A stretch of DNA of 46,489 nucleotides, taken from positions 1 to 46,489 of the forward strand of contig JACPSH010000049.1 in NCBI GenBank assembly GCA_016193395.1, in the 5' to 3' direction. The notes under the pieces were generated by a model that was not told where the DNA came from, made no database searches, and was given only the letters and a program-made list of their open reading frames with translations. This stretch comes from Gammaproteobacteria bacterium. Lineage in GTDB: Bacteria > Pseudomonadota > Gammaproteobacteria > Eutrophobiales > Eutrophobiaceae. Shown piece by piece: positions 1 through 9,590 of this stretch. The translations under genes were made by a program, and so were the position numbers. How positions within the stretch are numbered: the stretch's first letter is position 1; each line of letters begins with the position of its first letter.

Positions 1-456
1 ATCCTCGGCACCATGCCGGGGATAGCTTCGCTCGCGGCCGGCGAGTACTACGCGCATTCGCACAATGCCTTCTGGCGGATCATGGCTGAACTTCTCGCGT
101 TCGATTTTTCCTTGCCCTATTCCGCCAGGGTCAGGGCACTCAAGTCGGCTCGTATTGCGGTTTGGGATGTGCTGCAATCTTGCACGCGGCCCGGAAGCAT
201 GGATGCAAGCATTGAGCAAGACTCGGCCGTGGCCAATGACTTCGGGCCGTTTTTCAATCGGCACAAGAGGATTTACTACGTGTATTTCAATGGCGCCACC
301 GCCGAGAGACTGTTCAGGGCGCATGTGCAGCGGAAATTGGGCCTTCGTCCAATGAACTACCAGCGATTGCCATCCACGAGCCCGGCAAATGCATCGAAAT
401 CGTTCAGACAAAAACTACGGGCCTGGTGTAAATCGGTTGGCCACCATGCGCGGTAA
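1..456 (+). CDS. DNA-deoxyinosine glycosylase, 5'-truncated by window edge
   Basis: The frame is open from base 1 and begins ILGTMPGIASL, so the true start lies before the window. The family is a uracil/hypoxanthine-DNA glycosylase of the UDG superfamily that removes deaminated purines or uracil during base-excision repair. Supporting motifs are the MPGIAS loop followed by EYYAHSHNAFW near the N-terminus, WDVLQSCTRPGS in the middle, FNGATAERLF, and LPSTSPAN, the UDG motif-2-like loop. About 150 residues are visible, so only a short N-terminal piece is missing. Its end overlaps the next gene by 11 bp, which suggests co-transcription. Family assignment is firm; the substrate (inosine versus uracil) is inferred from the family. 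Confidence 0.8.
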   Translation: MLGTMPGIASLAAGEYYAHSHNAFWRIMAELLAFDFSLPYSARVRALKSARIAVWDVLQSCTRPGSMDASIEQDSAVANDFGPFFNRHKRIYYVYFNGATAERLFRAHVQRKLGLRPMNYQRLPSTSPANASKSFRQKLRAWCKSVGHHAR

Positions 457-1942
457 TCGTTCGATTCGTCCATTGTGGATCGGCCTGCTCGCCTTCGCGC
501 TCGCAGCCACCGCCGCCGCATCGCAGCAGCAAGGCCCGGCCAAGGAAGCGCTGATCGCGCGCGCGAAATCGCTGGAGATCAGCACGCCCTATCTGCCGCC
601 TCCGGGCGATCCGCAGGAGCACCACACCGCGGGCTTCGCGAAGATCATGTGCTCCGCGGTGTTTGTCAGCGGCCTCGATCCCGCCTTTGCCGCCGAGAAT
701 CTCGGCTACTTCGTCAGCCCCTACGCGGAACGCGCGAAGGTCGGCACTCCGGAGATTGATCGTGCCGGCAGGACCGTGCGGATCACGCTGCCGAATGGCG
801 TCACGCGCACGGCGAGGTACCTGGGCAGCCAGGGATGCGTGACACTGCCCACCGGTCAAACCACGCTCCACTTCGATCCCGTGATAGTGAACAGTCAGCT
901 TCCCGATCCCTCGACGCAAGCGTGGCCGATGGGCGATGTATTGCTGAAGGACCCGCGGCCTGCGGGAGTCGATGCCGGGAAGTTGCAACAAGCAGTGGAC
1001 GCGGCCTTCGAGCCCGCCGAAGGAATGACGGCCGCCTTTGTCGTGACCTGGAAGGGCCGTCTCATCGCCGAGCGGTACGGCGAGGGCGTTACCGCGAGCA
1101 CGCCGCTGGAGAGCTGGTCGATGGGCAAGAGCGTGATCGCGACGCTGATGGGGATCCTCATCCAGCAGGGTGTCTACAGCCTGTCGCAGCCGGCGCCGAT
1201 CCCGGAATGGCAGAACGATGGCGATCCGCGCACCGGCATCCGCATCGCCGATTTGCTCCAGATGTCGAGCGGCTTGCGCAGCCGGGCACCGCAGGATCCC
1301 GATCACGACGCAACCGGCCCCTACACCGATCATGTCTATCTCTACACGGGCGGCGTGAACGCCTTCCACTACGCCGCGACCCGCCCGGTGCAGTGGCCTC
1401 CCGGCAAAGTGGGCCGCTACCGCAACGTCGATCCGGTGTTGATCGGCTATCTCATCCGGCTGGCGGTCGAGAAGCGCGGTGAGGAATACCTGTCGTTTCC
1501 GCAGCGCGCGCTGCTGGACAGGATCGGGATACGGACGATGGTGCTGGAGACGGACCCATACGGCAATTTCCTCACGCAGGGATACGACCTCGCTTCGGCA
1601 CGCGACTGGGCGCGGCTCGGCAACCTGTATCTCCAGGATGGTGTGTGGAACGGCGAACGGATCCTGCCCGAAGGCTACGTCAATTTCGTCAGCACGGTGG
1701 CGCCCGCCTGGAAGGCCGACGGGCGGCCGATTTATGGCGGTTTCTTCTGGGTCAATTCCGACGGCACGTACCCGGTGCCCAGGCAGGCTTACTACATGGC
1801 GGGCGCAGGGGAACAGGTGACGTTCATCCTTCCCGCGCACGAGCTGGTCGTCGTGCGTATGGGGCATTACAAGGGGGCCAGGATTGGGGCACAGAGCTTC
1901 AGGCGCGCACTGGCATTGCTGATGGAGGCCGTGCCTGAGTGA
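446..1942 (+). CDS. Secreted serine hydrolase, class C beta-lactamase / penicillin-binding-protein-like fold
   Basis: The reading frame opens at 389, but the ATG at 446 gives a typical signal peptide (basic MRGNRSIRPLW, then a hydrophobic stretch ending near AAASQQQ), so that start is preferred. The mature protein has the beta-lactamase-fold triad motifs: SMGK (the S-x-x-K nucleophile motif, about residue 229), YRN (the Y-x-N motif, about residue 327) and a late GAGEQ stretch standing in for KTG/HxG. At 498 aa it matches the family called serine hydrolase, beta-lactamase-related, which hydrolyses esters or D-peptides in the periplasm rather than necessarily antibiotics. About 140 residues precede the catalytic domain. 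The substrate is unknown. It overlaps the glycosylase gene by 11 bp. Confidence 0.8.
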   Translation: MRGNRSIRPLWIGLLAFALAATAAASQQQGPAKEALIARAKSLEISTPYLPPPGDPQEHHTAGFAKIMCSAVFVSGLDPAFAAENLGYFVSPYAERAKVGTPEIDRAGRTVRITLPNGVTRTARYLGSQGCVTLPTGQTTLHFDPVIVNSQLPDPSTQAWPMGDVLLKDPRPAGVDAGKLQQAVDAAFEPAEGMTAAFVVTWKGRLIAERYGEGVTASTPLESWSMGKSVIATLMGILIQQGVYSLSQPAPIPEWQNDGDPRTGIRIADLLQMSSGLRSRAPQDPDHDATGPYTDHVYLYTGGVNAFHYAATRPVQWPPGKVGRYRNVDPVLIGYLIRLAVEKRGEEYLSFPQRALLDRIGIRTMVLETDPYGNFLTQGYDLASARDWARLGNLYLQDGVWNGERILPEGYVNFVSTVAPAWKADGRPIYGGFFWVNSDGTYPVPRQAYYMAGAGEQVTFILPAHELVVVRMGHYKGARIGAQSFRRALALLMEAVPE

Positions 1943-1975
1943 CGCTTTGACGCTAAAGCGTTAAGTGGTTATGCT
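1942..1975 (+). promoter_or_regulatory. Sigma70-type promoter with overlapping palindromic operator for the toxin-antitoxin pair
   Basis: ACGCTTT (1942-1948) and AAAGCGT (1955-1961) form a perfect 7-bp inverted repeat around a 6-bp spacer. TTGACG (1947-1952) lies inside it, and TATGCT follows at 1970-1975 after exactly 17 bp, which is a good -35/-10 pair. The palindrome covers the -35 box, the usual arrangement for type II antitoxin autorepression. An AGGAG ribosome site follows at 1983-1987. Operator function is inferred from position. Confidence 0.55.
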
Positions 1976-1999
1976 TTGCCTGCAGGAGATGACGCCACC

Positions 2000-2233
2000 A
2001 TGAACGAAGCTTCGAAGCGGGCCACCATCTATTTCGAACCGGACTTGCACAAGGCCGTAAAACTGAAGGCCGTGCATACGCACCGTTCGGTCTCGGATAT
2101 CGTCAACGACGCCGTGCGGTCGGCTTTGCGCGAGGACCAGGAAGACCTGGCCGCATTCGAGGATCGCGTCGCCGAACCGACGATGTCCTACGAGGCACTG
2201 CTCAAGGACCTGAAGGCTCATGGCAAGCTATGA
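2000..2233 (+). CDS. Ribbon-helix-helix antitoxin (CopG/RelB-like)
   Basis: This small protein of 77 aa neutralises the toxin encoded by the next gene and probably represses the shared promoter. The N-terminal RATIYFEPDLHKAVKLKA followed by RSVSDIVNDAVRSAL is the ribbon-helix-helix pattern: a beta strand, then two helices with the S-x-S-D/E-I-V-x-x-A-V core. The acidic C-terminal tail (residues 47-77) would be the toxin-binding part. An in-frame ATG at 1976 exists, but the AGGAG at 1983 and homology favour the ATG at 2000. The stop overlaps the toxin start by 14 bp, which indicates translational coupling. The exact subfamily is uncertain. Confidence 0.8.
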   Translation: MNEASKRATIYFEPDLHKAVKLKAVHTHRSVSDIVNDAVRSALREDQEDLAAFEDRVAEPTMSYEALLKDLKAHGKL

Positions 2234-2480
2234 GCTTGCATTCAAGAAATCCGTAGCCAAGGACCTGCGCGCATTTCCAACGCAGGATGTGAAACGCATC
2301 CTGCGGCGCATCCGCTCCCTGGCGGACGATCCCAGGCCAGCAGGCTGTGAGAAGCTCTCGGGGCAGGAACGATATCGCGTCCGTCAGGGCGTTTACCGCA
2401 TCGTTTACGAGATTGAAGACATGAAGCTCACCATCCTGATCGTCAAGGTCGGTCACCGACGTGACGTTTATCGCAGTTAG
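2220..2480 (+). CDS. Type II toxin, RelE/ParE superfamily
   Basis: The protein has 86 aa and the RelE/ParE fold pattern: Y-E-L-A-F-K-K-S-V-A-K-D-L at the N-terminus, a central LADDPRPAGCEKLSGQ segment, then YRVRQGVYRIVYEI and the closing strands TILIVKVGHRRDVYR. The R-x-R-Q-G-x-Y-R-I-x-Y and KVGHRRDVYR elements are characteristic of RelE-like mRNA interferases that cleave mRNA in the ribosome. It starts inside the antitoxin gene (14-bp overlap). RelE-type rather than gyrase-targeting ParE-type activity is favoured by the conserved basic and tyrosine residues in the last strand, but this is not proven from sequence. Confidence 0.83.
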   Translation: MASYELAFKKSVAKDLRAFPTQDVKRILRRIRSLADDPRPAGCEKLSGQERYRVRQGVYRIVYEIEDMKLTILIVKVGHRRDVYRS

Positions 2481-2500
2481 CAGGCACGTCAGATTCCCAC

Positions 2501-3187
2501 GTGAAGCGCATCGCACTGATCGGCGATTACAACCCGGACGTGACTGCGCACCAGGCCATTCCGCTCGCCCTGGCCGCGGCGGCACGGGACACCGGCGTGG
2601 ATGTCGCCTGGGACTGGGTCGAAACGAAAACGATTGGGCCGGATGTAAAAGCAACGCTTCGGGACTGCGCCGGGGTCTGGTGCGTGCCGAACAGCCCTTA
2701 CGCGAACACGTCTGGAGCAATGGCGGCGATTCGCCTCGCACGCGAGAACGGGATTCCCTATCTCGGAACCTGCGGCGGGTTTCAGTATGCGCTGCTGGAA
2801 TTCGCGGAGTCTGTCTGGCAACTCGACCGTCCGGCGCACGCAGAGACGGATCCGGATGCGCGCGATCCGGTGATCTCGGCGCTTGAATGTTCGCTTGTCG
2901 AAGTCACGGATCACCTGCGCTTTGTGCCAGGCACGCGGCTCGGGCGGATCTATGGCGCCGCATCCGCGACCGAGGGATATCACTGCCGCTATGGACTGAA
3001 TCCCGTTCACGCAGAGCGGCTGATTCAGGGTCCCTTGCGGGTTTCGGCGCTGGACGATCAGGGTGAGGTGCGCGCCGTCGAACTGGACGGCCACCCATTC
3101 TTCATCGCGACACTGTTTCAACCGGAACGCGCGGCCCTGCGGGGGCAGACCCCACCGCTGGTCAGCGCGTTTGTGCGCGCCCTATGA
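2501..3187 (+). CDS. CTP synthase C-terminal-region-related protein (glutamine-amidotransferase-like)
   Basis: A stand-alone class I glutamine amidotransferase-like domain of 228 aa starting at GTG 2501. It begins RIALIGDYNPDVTAHQAIP, as in CTP-synthase-related proteins. The nucleophile-elbow segment is PYLGTCGGFQYALLEFA, with Cys at about residue 90. The segment where glutaminases normally carry H-P-E reads LFQPERAA, so the catalytic histidine position is Gln. Known relatives include versions with selenocysteine. No partner synthetase domain is present here. A redox or ligand-binding role is possible, but no function can be assigned from sequence. It follows the toxin gene by 20 bp. Confidence 0.7.
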   Translation: MKRIALIGDYNPDVTAHQAIPLALAAAARDTGVDVAWDWVETKTIGPDVKATLRDCAGVWCVPNSPYANTSGAMAAIRLARENGIPYLGTCGGFQYALLEFAESVWQLDRPAHAETDPDARDPVISALECSLVEVTDHLRFVPGTRLGRIYGAASATEGYHCRYGLNPVHAERLIQGPLRVSALDDQGEVRAVELDGHPFFIATLFQPERAALRGQTPPLVSAFVRAL

Positions 3188-3274
3188 TCACGATCGCGTG
3201 GCGAACGGCGGCGCCGAAGCAGCCCGTCAAGGCAGCGGCATCCGACAAACACCTGAATGAGTGAGGGTCTGAAC

Positions 3275-3661
3275 ATGCACCGCAGCAGGCTGGCTGGATT
3301 CATCATCGACTGCAACACCGACGACCTGGATCGCGCCGCGGCGTTCTGGTGCGCAGCCCTCGGTTATGCAAGGCGACCGTCCCGGGAACAGGCGGACGCG
3401 GGTTACGCCCTGCTCGATACGCCGCCGGGCGATCTGCATATCGAGGTGCAGAAGGTCAGCCATCCGAGCCGCGTGCACATCGACATCGAGAGCGACAACG
3501 TCGAGGCCGAAGTGCGCCGCCTGGAGAAGCTCGGCGCCAAGCGCGTGCAGCAGGTCCGGACCTGGTGGGTGATGGAAGCGCCGACCGGGCAGCGCTTCTG
3601 CGTGGTCAGACCGCAGCGGGAGGGATTTGCGGAGTCGGCAAATAGCTGGGATGAGGATTAG
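3275..3661 (+). CDS. VOC superfamily protein (glyoxalase-like domain)
   Basis: A protein of about 128 aa with the vicinal-oxygen-chelate beta-alpha-beta-beta-beta layout: AGFIIDCNTDDLDRAAAFWCAALGY, then HIEVQKVSHPSRVHIDIES and a C-terminal strand near EAPTGQRFCVVRPQ. The W-x-x-A-L-G-Y element and late G-x-R-F-C-V-V strand are typical of the glyoxalase-like domain often annotated as glyoxalase/bleomycin-resistance family. An in-frame ATG exists at 3257, but GAGGG sits 8 bp before the ATG at 3275, so the latter is chosen. No substrate can be named. The next gene, also VOC-fold, begins 2 bp after its stop, so the two are co-transcribed. Confidence 0.7.
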   Translation: MHRSRLAGFIIDCNTDDLDRAAAFWCAALGYARRPSREQADAGYALLDTPPGDLHIEVQKVSHPSRVHIDIESDNVEAEVRRLEKLGAKRVQQVRTWWVMEAPTGQRFCVVRPQREGFAESANSWDED

Positions 3662-3663
3662 CC

Positions 3664-4050
3664 GTGATTGATTCGACGTTCGGACTAGGCCAGATCGGGC
3701 AAATTGCGATCCCGGTCGGCGATATCGAGCAGGCGGTCGCCTTTTACCGCGATACGCTCGGCATGCGGTTTCTATTCCAGGCGCCGCCGGGGCTGGCCTT
3801 CTTTGACTGCGCCGGGATCCGCTTGATGCTGGATGTGCCGCTGAAGCAGCAGGGCGGGAGATGCAACTCGGTTATCTATTACAAGGTTGCGGATATCACG
3901 GCGGCGTTTGAGACGCTGTCGACGCGCGGGGTCAAGTTCGACGGGAGGCCGCACCTGATCGCGAAGATGCCCGACCACGAACTGTGGATGGCGTTCTTCA
4001 AGGACCCGGATGGAAACCAGTTGGCGTTGATGAGTGAGGTCAGGGAGTAA
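3664..4050 (+). CDS. VOC superfamily dioxygenase/glyoxalase-like protein
   Basis: A 128-aa VOC protein with GTG start at 3664. The opening IGQIAIPVGDIEQAVAFYRD and the closing FFKDPDGNQLALMSE are the two hallmark half-motifs of glyoxalase I/bleomycin-resistance-like proteins. The Glu/His metal-ligand positions appear as Q14 (IGQIAI), H (DHELWMAF) and a late residue in the LALMSE strand. It is only distantly similar to the preceding VOC gene, so this is co-location rather than a recent tandem duplication. The substrate is unknown. Confidence 0.75.
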   Translation: MIDSTFGLGQIGQIAIPVGDIEQAVAFYRDTLGMRFLFQAPPGLAFFDCAGIRLMLDVPLKQQGGRCNSVIYYKVADITAAFETLSTRGVKFDGRPHLIAKMPDHELWMAFFKDPDGNQLALMSEVRE

Positions 4051-4115
4051 GGCGTCGCGCCGATTGCCTGAAGGTCAACGCATAAAGCCCGCCGCATCGC
4101 GGTTCATGCGGCACG

Positions 4116-4590
4116 AGGGCTGGATTCCGGAGAGCCGCTTCGCGGCTTCCGGAATGACGAACAAGCGATGTCCCAGGCCCGGCCGTTCCGGAATGACGGC
4201 GATAAAGGGCGTCATTCCGGACCGAACGCAGTGAGCGTCCGGAATCCAGGTACGACGGGAAAAGCTGAGCTCGTCGTGGTTGAAGCAACGTCAGGGCTGG
4301 ATTCCGGAGAGCCGCTTCGCGGCTTCCGGAATGACGAACAAGCGATGTCCCAGGCTCGGCCGTTCCGGAATGACGGCGATAAAGGGCGTCATTCCGGACC
4401 GAACGAAGTGAGCGTCCGGAATCCAGGTACGACGGGAAAAGCTGAGCTCGTCGTGGTTGAAGCAACGTCAGGGCTGGATTCCGTATAGCCGCTTCGCGGC
4501 TTCCGGAATGACGAACAAGCGATGTCCCAGGCTCGGCCGTTCCGGAATGACGAACAAGCGATGTCCCAGGCTCGGCCGTTCCGGAATGAC
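4116..4590. repeat. Tandem 177-bp repeat made of REP-like palindromes, ending in 39-bp repeats
   Basis: Two nearly identical 177-bp units (4116-4292 and 4293-4469) are followed by a third, truncated one (4470-4540). From 4502 the array collapses into a 39-bp period, with TCCGGAATGACGAACAAG recurring at 4502 and 4541 and its TCCGG start again at 4580. Each long unit holds palindromes of the type ATTCCGGAgAGCCGC-ttCG-CGGCTTCCGGAAT and TCATTCCGGA...TCCGGAATCCA. Units differ by only a few bases (for example CAGAGTG-type changes near 4230/4407 and GGAG to GTAT at 4483). It lies between the convergent 3' ends of the VOC gene and phaC. Open frames through it are artefacts of the repeat. Confidence 0.9.
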
Positions 4591-4599
4591 GAAAATGCG

Positions 4600-6378
4600 C
4601 TAGGTGCGGACCTTGACGTATGAACCCGGGGCATCCTCGATAGGCGTCAACGCGCCGCCGCCCGGTTCCCGCGCCGCGACTTTCCCGCCCGCGTACGCTT
4701 CCACCCATTGCTCCCAGTCCGGCCACCAGGAGCCCTCGTGGTAGCGGGCCTGCACCAGCCATTTCTCCGCGGTCACGGCCGGGGCCGGACCCGCGTGGTA
4801 ACCGTACTTGTGACTATCCGGGGGATTGACGACGCCGGCGATGTGGCCGGACTTGCCCAGCACGAATCGCACCGGGCCGCGCAGCAACTGCGCGCCGAGA
4901 TAGGTCCCGCGCCACGGCGCGATGTGATCGTCTTCCGTGGAAAGGAAATAGGCCGGGGTGGAAATCGACCTGAGATCGATCGACACGCCGCCGATGCTCA
5001 TGCCGCCCGGATCCTTCAGGCGGTTCTCCAGGTACATCGCGCGCAGATAGGTACTGTGCATCTTCGCCGGCAGGCGCGTGGAGTCCGAGTTCCAGAACAG
5101 CAGATCGAAGGGCACGGGCTCCTTGCCCAGCAGGTAGTGGTTGACGAAGAACGACCAGATCAAATCGTTCGAGCGCAGCATGTTGAAGGTCGTCGCCATC
5201 TCGCTGCCTTCGTGATAGCCGCGCTCCTCCATGACGCGTTCCAGGTGGCGCAGGTGCTGCTCGTCTATGAAAACGCCGAGGTCGCCGGGCTGGGAAAAAT
5301 CGAGCAGTGTCGCCAGGAAGGTTGCGGAGGCAAAGCGTCGCTGCTGCTTCGCCTCGAGCCAGGCGAGCGTCGCGGCAAGCAGCGTGCCGCCGATGCAGTA
5401 GCCGATGACGTTGACCTCGCGCTCGCCCGTGCCCCGCTCGATGGCGTCCACCGCCGCGATGGGCCCTTCGAACAGATAGTCCTCGAAATCCTTTTCCGCG
5501 AGCGATTCGTCCGGGTTGACCCAGGAGATGACGAATACCGTATGGCCCTGCCCGACCAGCCAGCGGATGAGGGAATTCTTCGGCTGCAGGTCCAGGATGT
5601 AGAACTTGTTGATCCACGGCGGGATGATCAGCAGCGGCGCGCGGAACACCTGCGTGGTGGCCGGCTCGTACTGCAGCAACTGCATAAGTTCGTTCTGGAA
5701 CACGACCTTGCCGGGGCTGAGCGCGATGTTCCTGCCCAGCTCGAAAGCGCTGGCGTCGGTCATGCGGATGCGCAGCCGTCCCTTCTCCGCGTCGAAGTCC
5801 TTGGTGAAATTCCGCAGCCCCTTGAGCAGGTTCGCGCCATGGCTCGCCACGGTGGCCTCCAGCACTTCCGGGTTGGTCAGGGCGAAATTCGTGGGCGACA
5901 AGGCGTCAACAAATTGTTTTGAATAGAAGCGCGCTTTCTGCGCCGTCTTTTCGTCCATGCCATCTGCGCCCGCGACCACGTTCTGGATCGCGCCGGAGGC
6001 AATCAGGTAAGACTGCTTGATGAAATCGAAGAACGGGTTCGTCTCCCAGGCTTCGTGTCGGAAACGGCGGTCGGACGGCGCCGGGGCCGCGACCGCGGGG
6101 GCCGGCTTGCCCAGCCACCGGCTGGCCATGCCGGTCCAGAGGTTCATGTAGGCGTTCCAGGCGTCGAGCTGCGCGTGCAGCAGCTTCTCCGGGCGCGCCA
6201 TGAGCGCGGCCGTGAGATCGAGAAAGGCCTTTCCCACGCCCAGCGGGTCGAGATGCCGGGCAGCGGCATGCGCCGGCGCGCCGAAGAAATCCTCCATCAG
6301 CTTGTGAGTGGGTGCCGCGATCGCCTCGACGGATTCAGCGAGCGCGGCGGGGTCGACGTGAGTCTGCCTGGAGGTCAT
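4600..6378 (-). CDS. phaC: Class I poly(R)-hydroxyalkanoic acid synthase
   Basis: This 592-aa enzyme polymerises (R)-3-hydroxyacyl-CoA into polyhydroxyalkanoate at the granule surface. The lipase-box-like motif is GYCIGG with the catalytic Cys, the catalytic Asp is in the STEDDHIAPW segment, and the catalytic His is in GKSGHIAGVVNPP. The N-terminal half carries the PhaC N-domain (DRRFRHEAWETNPFFDFIKQ, then LIIPPWINKFYILDL). The length matches class I synthases that work without PhaE. It is the last gene of a run with mvaB, leuC and leuD, 50 bp after leuD. No phaA, phaB or phasin is seen in the window. The stop lies directly beside the palindromic repeat array. Confidence 0.95.
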   Translation of the reverse strand: MTSRQTHVDPAALAESVEAIAAPTHKLMEDFFGAPAHAAARHLDPLGVGKAFLDLTAALMARPEKLLHAQLDAWNAYMNLWTGMASRWLGKPAPAVAAPAPSDRRFRHEAWETNPFFDFIKQSYLIASGAIQNVVAGADGMDEKTAQKARFYSKQFVDALSPTNFALTNPEVLEATVASHGANLLKGLRNFTKDFDAEKGRLRIRMTDASAFELGRNIALSPGKVVFQNELMQLLQYEPATTQVFRAPLLIIPPWINKFYILDLQPKNSLIRWLVGQGHTVFVISWVNPDESLAEKDFEDYLFEGPIAAVDAIERGTGEREVNVIGYCIGGTLLAATLAWLEAKQQRRFASATFLATLLDFSQPGDLGVFIDEQHLRHLERVMEERGYHEGSEMATTFNMLRSNDLIWSFFVNHYLLGKEPVPFDLLFWNSDSTRLPAKMHSTYLRAMYLENRLKDPGGMSIGGVSIDLRSISTPAYFLSTEDDHIAPWRGTYLGAQLLRGPVRFVLGKSGHIAGVVNPPDSHKYGYHAGPAPAVTAEKWLVQARYHEGSWWPDWEQWVEAYAGGKVAAREPGGGALTPIEDAPGSYVKVRT

Positions 6379-6428
6379 GGGTGTGGGAATCGGGACGCGC
6401 GCAAAAGTCTAACCGATTCCTCTGCCGG

Positions 6429-7097
6429 TCACTTGCGACTTATCACTTGTTCTCTGTCTGGAAAGAGCCACGGGGTTTCCATGGCCCGGCGACGTTCATA
6501 GGCGCGGATGTCATCCGCGTGGCCCAGGGTGACGCCGATATCGTCCAGTCCGTGCAACAACCGCTGCCGCAACCCGTCTTCGATGTCGAAGGCGATGACG
6601 CGGCCGTCCGGCGTGGTCAGCGTCAGGGTTTCGAGATCGACCTGCAGGCGATAGCCCTCCCTGCCCGCCACTTCGCGGAACAGGCGATCGACGATTGCGC
6701 CGTCGAGCCGCACGGCGAGCACGCCGTTCTTGCCGCAATTGGCATGGAAGATGTCGGCGAAACTGGGCGCGATGACGCAGCGGAAGCCGAAATCCTGCAG
6801 CGCCCATACCGCGTGTTCGCGCGATGAACCGCAGCCGAAATTCTCGCGCGCGAGCAGGATGCCCGCGCCCCGGTAGCGCGGCTGGTTCAGCACGAAATCC
6901 TCGCGCAACGGCCTGCCGGCGCAATCCTGTTCCGCCTCGCCGCCGCCATCGGCGTACCGCCAGGAATCGAACAGGTAGCGCCCGAACCCCGTGCGGTGAA
7001 TGGATTTCAGGAACTGCTTGGGGATAATGGAGTCCGTATCGACGTTGGCGCGGTCGAGCGGCGCGACGAGGGCATCGAGTGTAGTGAACGGCTTCAT
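6429..7097 (-). CDS. leuD: 3-isopropylmalate dehydratase small subunit
   Basis: The 222-aa protein is the swivel domain of isopropylmalate isomerase, which converts 2-isopropylmalate to 3-isopropylmalate in leucine synthesis together with LeuC. It opens [24 protein letters not shown] and continues with [10 protein letters not shown]; the conserved [13 protein letters not shown] substrate-recognition loop and [13 protein letters not shown] segment are present. It is 30 bp downstream of leuC in the same direction. In many proteobacteria leuB follows leuD; here phaC does. Confidence 0.96.
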   Translation of the reverse strand: MKPFTTLDALVAPLDRANVDTDSIIPKQFLKSIHRTGFGRYLFDSWRYADGGGEAEQDCAGRPLREDFVLNQPRYRGAGILLARENFGCGSSREHAVWALQDFGFRCVIAPSFADIFHANCGKNGVLAVRLDGAIVDRLFREVAGREGYRLQVDLETLTLTTPDGRVIAFDIEDGLRQRLLHGLDDIGVTLGHADDIRAYERRRAMETPWLFPDREQVISRK

Positions 7098-7127
7098 TTC
7101 TCGGGATTCGGGGCTAGGGATTCGGGA

Positions 7128-8525
<1,398 letters not shown>

Positions 8526-8529
8526 GTCG

Positions 8530-9462
8530 TCAGCTTCGTTGTCCGGCGGCATGGTAACCGGGTCCCTGCGGTGGAAACAGTCCCGCGCGGGTCACCATCG
8601 ATGGCATCGCCGTTTCCAGTTTCTCGCCGAGCCAGCGCGCGGTCGCCATCACCGCGCTGATGTCAATCCCGGTCTCCATCCCCATCCGGTTCACCATGTA
8701 AAGAATATCCTCGGTGGCGACGTTGCCCGTGGCTGCCGGCGCAAACGGACAGCCGCCGACGCCGCCGCAACTCGCATCGAGCACGCGCACGCCCTCCTGG
8801 ATCGCGGCGTAGGCATTGGCCACCCCGGTATTGCGGGTATTGTGGAAATGGCCGCGCAACCGGATATTCCCGGTCACGGCGCGCACCGCGCGGAACATCG
8901 CCGCCACGTCCGAGGGTCCGGCCGCGCCAATGGTATCCGCCAGCGCGATCTCGCCAAATCCCGTTTCCGCGAGACTGCCCGCGAGGTCCACGACGCGCGC
9001 CACCGGGATCTCGCCTTCGAACGGGCAGCCGAAGGCGGCGCTGATCGTCACGCCCGAGGCGATATGGGCGGCGCGCGCCCCGGCCGCGATCCCGCGCGCC
9101 GCTTCCAGCGTCCGCGCGATATCCGCGCCCTGGTTGCGCAACCCGAATTCATCCGAGGCCGAGACGACGCAATTCACTTCCTTCATCCCGCACTTCTGCG
9201 CTCGTTCGAGCCCCTTGCGGTTCAGGACCAGGCCGATGAAGGTGACGTCACCGCGGCGCGGCAGGCCCTGCACGACCGCCTCGGCGTCCGCCATTTGCGG
9301 TACCCGTTTCGGGCTGACGAAGCTCACGACTTCCATGCGCCGGATGCCCGCGCCAACCAGACGCGCGATGAATTCCAGCTTGGTCGCGGTTTCGAGCAGC
9401 TTCGGCTGGCTCTGCAGTCCGTCGCGCGGTCCGACTTCGACTATTTCGACGGCGTCATTCAC
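8530..9462 (-). CDS. mvaB: Hydroxymethylglutaryl-CoA lyase
   Basis: A 310-aa HMGL-type TIM-barrel enzyme that splits 3-hydroxy-3-methylglutaryl-CoA into acetoacetate and acetyl-CoA, the last step of leucine catabolism. The N-terminal [11 protein letters not shown] loop provides the metal-binding Asp, [11 protein letters not shown] provides the H-x-H pair, and [20 protein letters not shown] is the lyase active-site signature with its Cys. It is the first gene of the mvaB-leuC-leuD-phaC run and is divergent from the small membrane protein gene at 9591. Pairing with biosynthetic leuCD is odd; acetoacetate/acetyl-CoA supply to PHA synthase is a possible logic but only inference. Confidence 0.93.
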   Translation of the reverse strand: MNDAVEIVEVGPRDGLQSQPKLLETATKLEFIARLVGAGIRRMEVVSFVSPKRVPQMADAEAVVQGLPRRGDVTFIGLVLNRKGLERAQKCGMKEVNCVVSASDEFGLRNQGADIARTLEAARGIAAGARAAHIASGVTISAAFGCPFEGEIPVARVVDLAGSLAETGFGEIALADTIGAAGPSDVAAMFRAVRAVTGNIRLRGHFHNTRNTGVANAYAAIQEGVRVLDASCGGVGGCPFAPAATGNVATEDILYMVNRMGMETGIDISAVMATARWLGEKLETAMPSMVTRAGLFPPQGPGYHAAGQRS

Positions 9463-9590
9463 GACTTACAATCTATCACGCATGACCAGCGCGGACGAAA
9501 GCATGACCGCGGCGTTTGTACGCCGGATTCCGTGCGGCGATAATCCGCGAAGGCCGGCACTGGCCTGGCTCGGAACCGGCGGGGGGTCGC

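Noticed and set aside
404-1867. 487-codon open frame on the minus strand opposite the serine hydrolase
   Set aside because: Antisense to a gene with signal peptide and S-x-x-K / Y-x-N motifs; no domain is visible in the shadow.
4168-4488. Open frames within the palindromic repeat (106 codons + strand; 240 codons minus strand)
   Set aside because: They translate the repeat units themselves and repeat at the protein level with the same 177-bp period (59 codons, in frame by chance).
4116-4590. Possible CRISPR array
   Set aside because: The repeats are 177 and 39 bp long with no unique spacers, and no cas genes are present; it is a tandem palindromic repeat.
4708-5922. Long open frame (404 codons) on the + strand inside phaC
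   Set aside because: It is the antisense of phaC, has no recognisable domain and exists because of high GC content; the minus strand shows full PhaC motifs.
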